The notes under the pieces: model-generated
What the model saw: only the letters and a program-made list of their open reading frames with translations
Told to the model about the DNA's origin: nothing
Databases searched by the model: none
DNA from: Cobetia crustatorum
GTDB taxonomy: Bacteria; Pseudomonadota; Gammaproteobacteria; Pseudomonadales; Halomonadaceae
DNA: 64,000 bases
Reading direction: 5' to 3'
NCBI RefSeq assembly: GCF_000591415.1
Contig: NZ_JEMF01000018.1
Coordinates: 37,342 to 101,341 of the forward strand
Made by a program: the position numbers and the translations under genes
In this document: positions 9,370 to 20,100 of the stretch, one piece after another
Layout of the letters: each line of letters begins with the position of its first letter
How positions within the stretch are numbered: the stretch's first letter is position 1

Positions 9370-11706
9370 ATGAAACTCAAGACCATTGGATTGGCAGCTG
9401 CGCTGCTCGGGGCCAGCCAGGGCGCCTTGGCCGCGTCTTTCAAAGTATCGGACATCAGGGTAGAGGGGCTCCAGCGTGTGTCTGCGGGCACCGTCTTCAA
9501 CGCCTTCCCCGTGTCTGCAGATCAGAATGTCGCAGAGGATGATTTGTCCTCTGCGGCGCGTCAGCTATTCGACACTGGCTTGTTCGATGACATACGCCTC
9601 AAGCGTGACGGCGATGTATTGATCATCGATGTCGTCGAACGTCCTACCATCTCCAAGATTGAAATTGATGGTAATTCTCAGATTCCCGATGAGGACCTGC
9701 GCAAGGGCCTCAAGGAAGCTGGGTTGGCTGAAGGACAGGTGCTGCAACGCTCCACGCTGGAAGAAATGCAGCGTGAGCTTGAGCGTGTCTATCAGGCTCA
9801 GGGACGTTATAGCGCACGTATCGAAACCTCAGTCGAAGAACTTGAGCGCAATCGCGTGCAGGTCAATATCGACGTCAAGGAAGGTACGGTCGCCAAGATT
9901 CATCAGATCAATATCGTCGGCAACAGTGCCTTCGATGATGAGACCCTGCGCGAACAACTGGAACTCGAGGATCGCCCAGGCTGGTTCTTCGGTTGGTTCT
10001 CTGATGACGAGTATTCCCGCGAGAAGTTGACTGGCGATATCGAGACACTCAAGTCCTGGTATCTTGATCGCGGCTACGTCAACTTCCAGGTGCGCTCGAC
10101 TCAGGTCTCCATCTCACCGGACAAGTCCGAAATCTTTGTCACCATCAATGTCGACGAAGGTAAGCCGTACAAGATTGGCAAGATCGGTTTTGCGGGCGAC
10201 ATCAAGATGAAGGAGCCGCGTGCGCGTGACCTGGTCAAGCTGGCACCGGACGCTCTGTACTCTCAGCGCGAGGTGACGGCCTCCAGCGAGGCGCTGCGCC
10301 AGGCGCTCGGCGCCGATGGCTTTGCCTTTGCCAAGGTCAACGCTATCCCCGAGGTGAATGAGGAGACCGATACCGTCGATCTGACCTTCGCTGTCGATCC
10401 GGGTAAGCGTGCTTATGTGCGTCGCATCAACTTCAAGGGGAATACCACGACCGCAGACGAAGTCCTGCGTCGTGAAATGACCCAATATGAAGGTGCACCG
10501 GCCTCTACCGACAAGATCAAGCAGTCCAAGCAGAAGCTTGAACGTCTTGGCTTCTTCAAGCAGGTCGATGTTGATACTCGTCCCGTGGCTGGAGAGCCGG
10601 ATCAGCTGGACGTCAACTACAACGTCGAAGAGCAGCCGTCAGGCTCTATCTCGGCGTCTGTCGGTTTCTCGCAGGGCGATGGTGTCATCTACGGGGTCGG
10701 CCTGTCGCAGAAGAACTTCCTGGGCACCGGTAACGAAGTCAACATCAATGCCCAGAAGTCGGATGACTACACCAACGTCAGCTTCGGTTATACCGACCCG
10801 TATTGGACGCTGGACGGCATCTCTCGTGGCTACAACATCTTCTACCGCAAGGTGGACTATGACGATGATGATGATGTTGCAAGCTATGCGACAGACAGCT
10901 TTGGTGGCGGCATCAACTTCGGTTATCCGATCAATGAGCTGTCGCGTCTGAACTTCGGTGCCGGCTATGAATTCGTGCGTGTGAAGGACTTCGATGACAG
11001 CCCGTCAGAGGTCACCGAGTACCTCGAGGATGAAGGCGAAGACTTCAATCTCTACAAGCTGACCGCCAGTTGGTCGCGCAACAACCTCAACCGCGGCATC
11101 TTGCCGACGGCGGGGAGTTCGCAGACCTTGTCACTTGAGGTTGCTGTTCCCGGCTCTGATGCGGATTATTATAAGTTTCGCTACAAGGGCCAGAAGCTCT
11201 TCGAGCTGCATGATGACTGGTCACTCAAGTTCCGTACCGAACTGGGCTACGCCAACTCGTTCTCTGGCGACAGCTATCCGTTCTTCAAGAACTTCTATGC
11301 GGGCGGCCTTGGCAGCGTGCGAGGTTATAGCTCAAATACCTTGGGCCAGTCCTCCACGGAAGTTGACGATGGTGATGACGATACCCTGGGCGGTAACATC
11401 CTGATTGAAAGCGGAATCGATCTGATTTTCCCGATGCCCTTCGTGAAGGACAAGCGTAGCGTCCAGCCGTCATTCTTCGTCGATGCCGGTAACACGTTCC
11501 AGACTTCTTGCTATGACGTGAGTTCCAGCTACAGCAGCAGCTGTGAAAGCGGTGTGGATCTCGGTGATCTGAATTACAGCGCAGGTATCGGTTTGTCGTG
11601 GATCACGCCGGTGGGGCCGTTGACCTTCAGTGTCGCGCAACCGATCGGCAGCGATGATGACGATGATACCGAGGTCTTCCAGTTCTCACTGGGCCAGACC
11701 TTCTAG
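9370..11706 (+). CDS. bamA: Outer membrane protein assembly factor BamA
   Basis: BamA is the Omp85 core of the BAM machine that folds beta-barrels into the outer membrane. The 778-residue protein has a signal peptide (MKLKTIGLAAALLGAS, cleaved after about residue 21), five N-terminal POTRA domains, and a C-terminal 16-strand barrel. The barrel carries the lid-loop motif VRGYSSNTLG and a terminal aromatic beta-signal (FSLGQTF). Runs of acidic residues in predicted loops (DDDDD near 10865 and 11660) fit a salt-adapted surface. The ATG at 9370 is favoured because the signal peptide begins there; the frame is open back to 9301. Confidence 0.98.
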   Translation: MKLKTIGLAAALLGASQGALAASFKVSDIRVEGLQRVSAGTVFNAFPVSADQNVAEDDLSSAARQLFDTGLFDDIRLKRDGDVLIIDVVERPTISKIEIDGNSQIPDEDLRKGLKEAGLAEGQVLQRSTLEEMQRELERVYQAQGRYSARIETSVEELERNRVQVNIDVKEGTVAKIHQINIVGNSAFDDETLREQLELEDRPGWFFGWFSDDEYSREKLTGDIETLKSWYLDRGYVNFQVRSTQVSISPDKSEIFVTINVDEGKPYKIGKIGFAGDIKMKEPRARDLVKLAPDALYSQREVTASSEALRQALGADGFAFAKVNAIPEVNEETDTVDLTFAVDPGKRAYVRRINFKGNTTTADEVLRREMTQYEGAPASTDKIKQSKQKLERLGFFKQVDVDTRPVAGEPDQLDVNYNVEEQPSGSISASVGFSQGDGVIYGVGLSQKNFLGTGNEVNINAQKSDDYTNVSFGYTDPYWTLDGISRGYNIFYRKVDYDDDDDVASYATDSFGGGINFGYPINELSRLNFGAGYEFVRVKDFDDSPSEVTEYLEDEGEDFNLYKLTASWSRNNLNRGILPTAGSSQTLSLEVAVPGSDADYYKFRYKGQKLFELHDDWSLKFRTELGYANSFSGDSYPFFKNFYAGGLGSVRGYSSNTLGQSSTEVDDGDDDTLGGNILIESGIDLIFPMPFVKDKRSVQPSFFVDAGNTFQTSCYDVSSSYSSSCESGVDLGDLNYSAGIGLSWITPVGPLTFSVAQPIGSDDDDDTEVFQFSLGQTF

Positions 11707-11825
11707 GGTCGTTTTATGCCGCACCCGCTGATGCCGGTGCGGCTCTTTGCCACGACCACCGGCGCCGCCGTTCCTGTTCTGCCGTCGGTTATCGAACAAC
11801 AGGCCTACAACAAGGAGTTATTGTG

Positions 11826-12338
11826 ATGCGTAAATTGACCCGCGCGCTGTGTCTGGCAGGTGGCCTCGCCGCCTTTGCAACTCCAATGCTGGCACAGGCC
11901 TCTGATGTTGCTGTCATTGACTGGCGTCAGGCGTTGCTCAGCTCTGACACTGCCAAGCGTTCCATGAATCAGCTCAAGAACCAGCTGGCCGGCAAGCAGG
12001 ATCAGGCCAAGGCACTTGCCAAGGAGCTCGAGTCCCTTCAGGCGAAGCTGCAGAAAGATGGCGCGGTGATGTCTGATTCCGAGCGTCAGTCTGTGCAGCA
12101 GCAACTACGCCAGAAGGGCGGCCAGTTCCAGCAGCTACGCGGTCAGGTACAGCAGCAGCAGCAGCAGGCGGAACAGGCTTTCCTCAAGCAGTCCAAGCCG
12201 AAACTTGATCAGGCCATCCAGAAAGTGGTCGACAAGCACGGTGTTGAGCTGGTGGTAGATCGCAATGCGACGGTCTACAGCAAGGACGGGCTTGACCTGA
12301 CTGATGAAGTGACTCAGGTGTTCAACTCGCTCAACTGA
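11826..12338 (+). CDS. skp: Periplasmic chaperone Skp (OmpH family)
   Basis: Skp is a trimeric jellyfish-shaped chaperone that holds unfolded outer-membrane proteins in the periplasm for BamA. The 170-residue protein has a signal peptide ending near MLAQA, then a long Lys/Gln-rich coiled coil (QLKNQLAGKQDQAKALAKEL and a run of six glutamines at about 12150). It is small and basic as expected. AGGAG at 11813-11817 suits ATG 11826; GTG at 11823 is an alternative. It lies between bamA and lpxD in the usual order. Confidence 0.94.
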   Translation: MRKLTRALCLAGGLAAFATPMLAQASDVAVIDWRQALLSSDTAKRSMNQLKNQLAGKQDQAKALAKELESLQAKLQKDGAVMSDSERQSVQQQLRQKGGQFQQLRGQVQQQQQQAEQAFLKQSKPKLDQAIQKVVDKHGVELVVDRNATVYSKDGLDLTDEVTQVFNSLN

Positions 12339-12429
12339 GTGCATTCCGCGCGCTGAGCGTGCGGGGTGTGTTGCATCCGAGTATGCCAACACGAATGCGA
12401 GCCAGAGGCGCCCAGCGCCCAGAGACAGA

Positions 12430-13467
12430 ATGAAAAAGCAACAATTCTCCTACACTCTCGAGGATTTGGCCGAGCGCCTGGGCGCTCGGCTCGTCGGTGA
12501 CCCAGCAGTTCGCGTCTCCGGTTTGTCGACCTTGGTGGATGCTGCGCCAGGCGATATCGCCTTCCTCGCTAACCGCGCCTATCTCAAGTATTTAGGTGAA
12601 TCCGAGGCCACTGCTGTCCTGCTTCACGAGAGTCATCTCGAGGAATGCAAATGCAACGCACTGGTGCTGGACAATCCGTACCTGGCTTACGCTGAGCTGT
12701 CGCGTCTGTTTGACCCGCTGGCAGGAACACCGCAAACGAGTGTTCACGCCAGTGCTGTCGTTGATGAGACTGCGCAATTGGGGGCAAATGTCGAAATCGG
12801 TCCTCAGGTCGTGATCGGTCCGGGTGCTCGTGTCGGTGATAATTCCCGCATTCTGGCTGGTTGCGTCATCGGGGCCGATAGCTCGGTAGGCGAGGGTGCT
12901 CTGCTGCACCCGAATGTCACGCTCTATCATGGTGTGATGATCGGGGCGCGTGCCGTGCTGCACAGTGGTTGTGTGATCGGGGCTGATGGATTCGGTTTTG
13001 CGCACGACGGCAAGGGCTGGCACAAGATTGCCCAGCTGGGCGGTGTGCTGATCGGTGATGATGCGGAAGTGGGTAGCTGTACGAGCATTGATCGAGGCGC
13101 ACTGGGCGACACGATTATTGGCAATGACGTCAAGATCGACTCTCAGGTACAGATTGCGCACAACGTGCAGATTGGCGATCACTCTGCGCTGGCAGGCTGT
13201 GTCGGCATTGCCGGCTCTACCAAGGTGGGGCGTTACTGCCTGATGGGCGGTGGTGTCGGCCTGGCAGGCCATCTGGAGATTTGTGACGGCGTGCAGGTAA
13301 CTGGCATGAGTCTGGTCACTAATTCCATCAGCAAGCCGGGTGTTTATTCTTCCGGCACCGGTGCGATGGATAATGGCTTGTGGCGTCGCAATGCGGTGCG
13401 CTTCAAGCAACTCGACCAGCTGGCGCGGCGTTTGAACCAGGTTGAGAAGCGTCTGAAGGACAAGTAG
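12430..13467 (+). CDS. lpxD: UDP-3-O-(3-hydroxyacyl)glucosamine N-acyltransferase
   Basis: LpxD performs the third step of lipid A synthesis, transferring a hydroxyacyl chain from ACP to UDP-acyl-glucosamine. The 345-residue protein has the N-terminal uridine-binding domain (YTLEDLAERLGARLVGD) followed by left-handed beta-helix hexapeptide repeats. The catalytic-histidine region QIAHNVQIGDHSALAG and a C-terminal helix are also visible. Length is standard. Confidence 0.97.
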   Translation: MKKQQFSYTLEDLAERLGARLVGDPAVRVSGLSTLVDAAPGDIAFLANRAYLKYLGESEATAVLLHESHLEECKCNALVLDNPYLAYAELSRLFDPLAGTPQTSVHASAVVDETAQLGANVEIGPQVVIGPGARVGDNSRILAGCVIGADSSVGEGALLHPNVTLYHGVMIGARAVLHSGCVIGADGFGFAHDGKGWHKIAQLGGVLIGDDAEVGSCTSIDRGALGDTIIGNDVKIDSQVQIAHNVQIGDHSALAGCVGIAGSTKVGRYCLMGGGVGLAGHLEICDGVQVTGMSLVTNSISKPGVYSSGTGAMDNGLWRRNAVRFKQLDQLARRLNQVEKRLKDK

Positions 13468-13523
13468 CTCCTGTTCTGAAGGGCTTCTCGTGCTTGCTCG
13501 GTGACCTCTTGGTCAATGAGCGG

Positions 13524-13616
13524 CTGCCAGCCACGCGCAAGGACGCTATAATGCGCGCCATTGCCTGAACGGCGGTCCGGACCGTCATTACATGCCTGCC
13601 CGAGCGCGGCAGGCAT
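13524..13616 (+). promoter_or_regulatory. Promoter and leader hairpin ahead of fabZ
   Basis: CTGCCA (13524-13529), a 17-base spacer and a perfect TATAAT (13547-13552) form a good sigma-70 promoter in the lpxD-fabZ gap. Forty bases downstream, ATGCCTGCC (13592-13600) and GGCAGGCAT (13608-13616) form a 9-pair hairpin followed by TTCGTTATTT. It could be an attenuator for fabZ or a terminator for lpxD read-through. Confidence 0.5.
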
Positions 13617-13642
13617 TTCGTTATTTCAGAGGTTGTAAGCCA

Positions 13643-14086
13643 ATGGTTATGGACGTCAACGAGATCCGTGAGTATCTCCCGCACCGCTATCCTTTCCTGC
13701 TGGTCGATCGGGTCATGGAGCTGACCCTTGGCGAGTACATCGTTGCGCGCAAGAATGTGAGCATCAATGAGCCGTTTTTCAATGGCCACTTCCCGGGTCA
13801 CCCGATCATGCCGGGTGTGCTGATCGTGGAAGCCATGGCTCAGGCGGCTGGTATTCTGGGCTTCAAGACTGTCGATAAGCGTCCTGCTGATGGCTACATC
13901 TATTATCTCGTTGGTAGTGACAAGGTACGTTTCAAACGTCCAGTGATGCCGGGTGATCAGCTTGAGATCAGTGCCCGAGTGCTACGCGAAAAGCGCGGAA
14001 TCTGGAAATTCGCCTGTCAGGCCAAGGTCGACGGCGACGTGGTCTGTGAGGCCGAAATCATCTGTGCTGAGAGGAAGGTCGCTTGA
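13643..14086 (+). CDS. fabZ: 3-hydroxyacyl-ACP dehydratase FabZ
   Basis: FabZ dehydrates beta-hydroxyacyl-ACP in fatty acid elongation and competes with LpxA/LpxD for the same substrate pool, which explains its position among lpx genes. The 147-residue protein has the hot-dog fold with the active-site helix motif [20 protein letters not shown] (catalytic His and Glu). AGAGGTTG precedes ATG 13643; an in-frame upstream start at 13592 would fall inside the leader hairpin. The stop overlaps the lpxA start. Confidence 0.98.
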   Translation: MVMDVNEIREYLPHRYPFLLVDRVMELTLGEYIVARKNVSINEPFFNGHFPGHPIMPGVLIVEAMAQAAGILGFKTVDKRPADGYIYYLVGSDKVRFKRPVMPGDQLEISARVLREKRGIWKFACQAKVDGDVVCEAEIICAERKVA

Positions 14087-14850
14087 TACATCCTACTGCC
14101 ATTGTCGATCCCGGCGCCCGCTTGGCCGATGATGTCGAGATCGGTCCGTTTTGCGTGATCGGGGCCGATGTCGAGATCGGCGCTGGCACGATGGTGGGGC
14201 CGCACGTCGTCATCAAGGGCACTACCATCATCGGTGAGCGTAATCGTATCTTTCAGTTTGCGTCGATAGGCGAAGACTGTCAGGACAAGAAATACGCTGG
14301 TGAGCCAACTCGGCTGGAAATTGGGGATGACAATGTCATTCGCGAAGGCGTGACGCTGCACCGTGGTACTGTCCAGGATGCCAGCCTCACGCGTATCGGC
14401 AGTCGTAACCTGCTCATGGCGTACGCCCATGTTGGCCATGATTGCATCATCGGTGACGACTGCATCATGGCCAACCAGGCGACGCTTGGCGGCCATGTCC
14501 ATGTTGGCAACCACGTCATTCTGGGTGGACTGTCTGCCGTGCATCAGTTCTGTCATGTCGGCGAGCATGCCATGGCCGGCGGCGGCTCCATCATTACCAA
14601 GGACATCGCTGCCTTCGTGATGGTCAACGGCCATCCTGCTGAGGCCCATGGCCTCAATAGCGTTGGCCTCAAGCGTCGTGGCTTTGCTCGGGAGACCATC
14701 TCTGCGCTGAATACAGCCTACAAGACGGTCTTCCGTCAGGGGCTGACGTTGGCGCAGGCACTCGAGCAGCTGGAAGCCGAACCCCCACTTGCCGAGCGTG
14801 ATATTTTCATCACCTCGCTCAAGGCGTCTACTCGCGGTTTGACACGCTAG
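14083..14850 (+). CDS. lpxA: UDP-N-acetylglucosamine O-acyltransferase
   Basis: LpxA adds the first acyl chain to UDP-GlcNAc and starts lipid A synthesis. The 255-residue protein is a trimeric left-handed beta-helix of hexapeptide repeats ([20 protein letters not shown]) with the catalytic histidine region [14 protein letters not shown] and a helical C-terminal part. The start is a TTG at 14083 nested in the fabZ stop (TTGA), with GAGAGGAAGG upstream, so it is translationally coupled. Confidence 0.97.
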   Translation: MIHPTAIVDPGARLADDVEIGPFCVIGADVEIGAGTMVGPHVVIKGTTIIGERNRIFQFASIGEDCQDKKYAGEPTRLEIGDDNVIREGVTLHRGTVQDASLTRIGSRNLLMAYAHVGHDCIIGDDCIMANQATLGGHVHVGNHVILGGLSAVHQFCHVGEHAMAGGGSIITKDIAAFVMVNGHPAEAHGLNSVGLKRRGFARETISALNTAYKTVFRQGLTLAQALEQLEAEPPLAERDIFITSLKASTRGLTR

Positions 14851-14852
14851 GC

Positions 14853-16004
14853 ATGCGCATCTATCTGGTAGCCGGGGAGCTCTCCGGTGACATCCTCGGC
14901 GCCAGCCTGATGCGGGCCCTCAAGGCGCGCTATCCCGAGGTCGAGTTTCGGGGCATCGGTGGCCCGCGGATGCAAGCCGAAGGTTTCGACAGCCTCTATC
15001 CACTGGAAACCCTTTCAGTGATGGGGCTGGTCGAGGTGCTCAAGCATCTGCCAGAACTCATCAAGGTGCGTCGTCACTTGTTGCGCGATGCGCTGGAATG
15101 GCAACCGGATGTGATGATCGGTATCGATGCTCCTGATTTCAACCTCGGACTTGAGTTACGCCTACGCAAGCGCGGCATCACCACCGCACACTATGTCAGC
15201 CCCTCTGTCTGGGCGTGGCGTCAGGGCCGTGTGAAGACTATTCGGCGTGCTGTTGATCGTATGCTGACCTTTCTGCCTTTTGAAGCCGCTTTCTATCGTG
15301 AGCATCAAGTGCCGGTGACGTTCGTGGGTCATCCGCTGGCTGACGAATTGCCATTGATAGACGACCGTGTTGCTGCACGCGAGCAACTGGGTCTTGATCC
15401 TGAGGTTCAGCTGTTGGCTGTGTTGCCGGGTTCGCGTGGCAACGAGATTCGCTTTCTGGGTGATACCTTCCTCTCGGCCATCGAGCGGTTGTGTGTCCGT
15501 TATCCTGACCTTGAAGTCGTGATTCCTGCAGCGACGCCCTTGCGTCGCACAGAACTTGAAGCTCTGATGGATGGCCGCACGTCTCTCGATCGTGCGCGCG
15601 TTCATCTTGTCGATGGGCAGTCGCGTGAGGCAATGACCGCGGCAGATGCCGTGCTGTTGGCCTCAGGCACGGCAGCGCTTGAGTGCCTGTTGTGCCACCG
15701 CCCGATGGTCGTGGCTTATCGCATGGCACCCATGACACACCGTATCGCGCGTCACTTGGTCAAGACTGAGTGGATTTCGCTGCCCAATCTGATTGCGCGT
15801 GAAACGCTGGTGCCGGAGCTCATTCAGGATGACGCTACCCCCGAAGCCATCGAAGAAAGTCTGGCACCGCTTCTGTCACGTGCCGCTGGCGATGTCTCGC
15901 GTCAGCGTGAGCTGCGCGATCGCTTTGAAGTTATGCATCGTGAGTTGACCTGCGATGCCAGCGCTGCTGCTGCACGTGCTATCGGTGAACTGGCGGGTCG
16001 CTAG
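14853..16004 (+). CDS. lpxB: Lipid A disaccharide synthase
   Basis: LpxB joins UDP-diacylglucosamine and lipid X into the lipid A disaccharide at the inner membrane. The 383-residue GT19-family protein has AGELSGDILGASLMRALK at the N-terminus, GIGGPRMQAEGF, YVSPSVWAWRQGR and LPGSRGNEI, all typical. It follows lpxA by two bases, closing the lpx block. Confidence 0.97.
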   Translation: MRIYLVAGELSGDILGASLMRALKARYPEVEFRGIGGPRMQAEGFDSLYPLETLSVMGLVEVLKHLPELIKVRRHLLRDALEWQPDVMIGIDAPDFNLGLELRLRKRGITTAHYVSPSVWAWRQGRVKTIRRAVDRMLTFLPFEAAFYREHQVPVTFVGHPLADELPLIDDRVAAREQLGLDPEVQLLAVLPGSRGNEIRFLGDTFLSAIERLCVRYPDLEVVIPAATPLRRTELEALMDGRTSLDRARVHLVDGQSREAMTAADAVLLASGTAALECLLCHRPMVVAYRMAPMTHRIARHLVKTEWISLPNLIARETLVPELIQDDATPEAIEESLAPLLSRAAGDVSRQRELRDRFEVMHRELTCDASAAAARAIGELAGR

Positions 16005-16136
16005 GCGGCATTGTCTGACGCCTTTTGTCCATGGACTCATCGCTCTGTTCTGGCATCGCTTTTCCCCAATATTGATTCATCCTGACAGGCTGGCCGCAGT
16101 AGCGATCTGCCTGTTGTCTGACGCCCTCGAGATACC

Positions 16137-16898
16137 ATGACTGATTCTGCCGACGCCACGACTTCCTCGCCCTCGACGCGCAAGCGCAAACCCGCCGATG
16201 ACTTTCCTGCCCTCGTTATTCCTTATCAAGGTGAATTGCTGGCAGGTATCGATGAGGTGGGGCGCGGGCCACTGGTCGGGCCAGTGGTGGCGGCAGCCGT
16301 GATTCTTGATCCGCGTGACCCCATCGAAGGTATCACCGATTCCAAGAAGCTCAGCGAGAAGAAGCGGCTGGCACTTTCTGAGCAGATCCGCACTCGTGCC
16401 TGGGCCTGGGCGATTGCCGAGGCTACCAGCGAGGAGATCGATGCGCTCAATATCTATCAAGCGACTCACTTGGCCATGCGTCGCGCGATTGATGCTCTTG
16501 GCGTACGGCCTGAGTATCTGCTAGTCGATGGCAATCGGCTGCCGGGTCATGACATTCCCGGTATGGCGGTGGTCAAGGGGGATCTGCGTCACGCCGCCAT
16601 TGGTGCTGCTTCGATTCTGGCTAAAGTGCACCGTGATGCTCAGATGGCTGCGCTGGATACACATTTTCCGGTCTACGGCTTTGCGCGTCATAAGGGGTAT
16701 CCGACGCGAGAGCACCAGGCCGCGATTGAGGCACATGGCATTCTGACCCTACACCGCAAGAGCTTTGGGCCGGTCAAGCGTCTCTTCATGGCAGGACATG
16801 TGCCACAAGTCGTGCCGGAAGATGCGCTGATTCCGCTGCCGACACCGTACGAAGAGGGTGCGGAGGCCGCTGAAAAAAAGCTGCCAGCCGTGGTCTGA
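16137..16898 (+). CDS. rnhB: Ribonuclease HII with N- and C-terminal extensions
   Basis: RNase HII cleaves RNA in RNA-DNA hybrids and starts ribonucleotide excision. At 253 residues it is longer than the usual 200-215. The catalytic core runs from [20 protein letters not shown] (Asp39, Glu40) through [10 protein letters not shown] and the C-terminal [10 protein letters not shown] and SFGPVKRLF motifs. About 30 polar residues (Ser/Thr/Lys rich) precede the core and about 25 acidic residues follow it; both tails look disordered. The lpxB-rnhB-dnaE order is conserved in gammaproteobacteria. Confidence 0.95.
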   Translation: MTDSADATTSSPSTRKRKPADDFPALVIPYQGELLAGIDEVGRGPLVGPVVAAAVILDPRDPIEGITDSKKLSEKKRLALSEQIRTRAWAWAIAEATSEEIDALNIYQATHLAMRRAIDALGVRPEYLLVDGNRLPGHDIPGMAVVKGDLRHAAIGAASILAKVHRDAQMAALDTHFPVYGFARHKGYPTREHQAAIEAHGILTLHRKSFGPVKRLFMAGHVPQVVPEDALIPLPTPYEEGAEAAEKKLPAVV

Positions 16899-17143
16899 CT
16901 GATGCTAGTGAGCCCGCGGCGTTGCCGTCATTCGTGACGCCTGAGACGAGCGCTTTCGCGCCGCAAGAAGCGCCTGTTGTCGCTACAGTCGTCACTACAG
17001 CTGAGCAAGCTGACGCGCTATCCTTGTTGTCTGCCTCTGATACGCCACTACCCTATGATGTACCTCATCAGGGAATCTCCACCGCCTCGACCGTACCCGC
17101 GATTGAATCTTTCACCGTTACGCAGACTTCACGAGCCGATTCC

Positions 17144-20100
17144 ATGACCACGCCCTTTGTTCACCTGCGCGTTCACTCCGAGTTCTCTCTCGTCGATGGC
17201 CTGCCCGGCGTCAAGCCGCTGATCAAGGCGACGGCGACTGCCGGCCAGCCCGCGGTCGCTGTCACGGACGAGGCCAACCTGTTCGGGTTGGTCAAGTTCT
17301 ATTCCAATGCGCGCGCCTCGGGTATCAAGCCGATCATTGGTTCCGATCTATGGCTGCTCAATGCCCAGGATGCCTCTCGCCCGTATCGCATTACCTTGCT
17401 GGCGATGAATGACACCGGCTATCGCAACCTGACCGAGCTGATCTCGCGTGGTTGGACGGACGGCCAGAAGCAGGGGCGTGCCTATCTCGACAAGCAATGG
17501 ATCTTCGATCAAGCCGAGGGGTTGATCGTGCTATCGGGTGGCCGTGAAGGGGAAATTGGCCGCCATCTGTTGTCTGATCATGAAGACAGCGCGCGCGCCT
17601 TGTTGGCTGAGTGGAAGGCCATCTTCGGTAATCGCTTCTATCTGGAGCTGACACGTACACAGCGTCAATACGAGGAAGAGTGCCTGCACCTCTCGGTGGC
17701 GTTGTCCGAGGCGACCGATACGCCCGTGGTCGCGACCAACGATGTGCGCTTCCTCAAACGTGAAGATTACTGGGCACATGAGACTCGAGTCTCCATTGGC
17801 GAGGGTAAGGCGCTGGATGACCCGCGTCGCGAAACCCGCTATAGCGATGAGCAGTATCTGAAGACCGCCGAGGAGATGGGGGAGCTGTTCGCTGATATTC
17901 CCGAGGCACTCGAAAATAGTGTGCTGATCGCGGCGCGTTGCTCGGTTACCGTCCAGTTGGGAACTTACTTCCTGCCGGAATTTCCGGTGCCGGAAGGTAT
18001 GACGATGGATGAATTCTTCCGCAAGGTCTCACATGATGGTCTGACGGAGCGTCTCGACAAGCTGTATCCACTGGTCAAGCACCCGCGGGGTACCGACGCT
18101 TGGGCCGAGATTGAGCAACGCTATCGCGCGCGGCTGGATTTCGAGCTCGATATCATCCTGCAGATGGGGTTCCCCGGTTACTTCCTGATCGTGATGGACT
18201 TCATTCAGTGGGGGAAGGACAACGGTGTGCCGGTCGGCCCGGGGCGTGGTTCTGGTGCTGGCTCACTGGTGGCCTACGCGCAGAAGATCACCGATCTTGA
18301 TCCGCTGGAATATGACCTGCTGTTCGAGCGCTTCCTGAATCCCGAACGTGTCTCGATGCCCGATTTCGATGTCGATTTCTGCATGGAAAAGCGTGATCGC
18401 GTCATCGACTATGTGGCAGAGCGTTACGGACGCAACGCGGTATCGCAGATCGTGACCTTCGGCACCATGACCGCCAAGGCCGTGGTGCGTGATGTCGCGC
18501 GTGCGCAAGGCAAGCCGTACTCCATGGGTGACAAGCTCTCCAAGCTGATTCCCTTTGAAGTGGGTATCACGCTTGAGAAGGCCATCGAGCAGGAGCCGCA
18601 GCTCAAGGAATTCGTCGAGAAGGACGAAGAGATTCAGGAAATCTGGGAGATGGCCCTCAAGCTCGAGGGCACTACGCGCGGCACCGGCAAGCACGCGGGT
18701 GGTGTGGTGATTGCGCCGACCAAGCTGACCGACTTCGCGCCGCTATTGTGTGACGAGGATGGCAACGGCCTGGTGGTGCAGTTCGACAAGAATGATGTCG
18801 AGGAAGCCGGACTGGTGAAGTTCGACTTCCTGGGGTTGCGTACCCTGACCATCATCGACTGGGCGACCGAGATGGTCGACAAGATCCGTGCGCGTGAAGG
18901 GCTCGGTGCGTTGGAGATCGACGACATCCCGCTGGATGATGCTCAGACCTTCGACATGCTGCAGAAGGCGGAGACGACGGCCGTCTTCCAGCTGGAATCA
19001 CGTGGGATGAAGGAGTTGATCAAGAAGCTCAAGCCCGATTGCCTTGAGGACATGATCGCTCTGGTCGCCCTGTTCCGCCCCGGCCCGTTGCAGTCCGGCA
19101 TGGTGGACGACTTCATCAACCGTAAGCACGGTCGCGCTGAAGTATCTTATCCACACCCGGATTATCAGCATGAGCTGCTCAAGCCGGTATTGGAACCGAC
19201 CTACGGCATCATCCTGTACCAGGAACAGGTCATGCAGATCGCGCAGGTACTGGCCGGCTATACGCTAGGTCAGGCCGATATGCTGCGCCGTGCAATGGGC
19301 AAGAAGAAGCCGGAAGAAATGGCCAAGCAGCGTGCTGGCTTCATGGAGGGGTGTGCCGATAAGGGCATCGATAAAGATCTCGCGGGTAATATCTTTGATC
19401 TGGTGGAGAAGTTCGCTGGCTACGGCTTCAACAAGTCGCACTCTGCGGCCTATGGTTTGGTCTCTTACCAGACGGGTTGGCTGAAGGCGCACTATCCGGG
19501 GCCGTTCATGGCGGCGGTCATTTCTACCGAGATGCAAACCATCGAGAAGGTGGTGCCGCTGATCGAGGAGTGCCGCCATATCGGCCTGACGGTCACGCCG
19601 CCGGATGTGAACCTCGGTGGCTACAAGTTCACCGTTGATCTGGAAGGGCGCGTCGTCTATGGCCTGGGCGCCATCCGTGGCGTGGGTGAAGGCCCGATCG
19701 AGGCCATCGTCAGTGCGCGTGCCGAGGGTGGCCCGTTCAGCGACATCTTCGACTTCTGCAAGCGCATCGATGCCAAGAAGATCAACAAGCGCACACTGGA
19801 AGCGCTGATTCGTTCGGGGGCATTGGATAACATCGGTCCATCACGCGCGGTGCTGATGATGGCTGTCGAAGATGCGCTCAAGGCCGCTTCACAGAATCAT
19901 GCCAACAACGATGTGGGTATCATCGACATGTTCGGTGATGCTTTCAGCGAGCCAGAGAAGGATGTTTATGCTGGCTATCGTCAGGCGCGCGAGTGGACTG
20001 ACAAGGAACGCCTGACCGGTGAGAAGAATACTCTTGGCCTTTATCTGACGGGTCATCCCATCGATGAGTACGAAGGCGAGCTCAAGCGCTTCATCAATGC

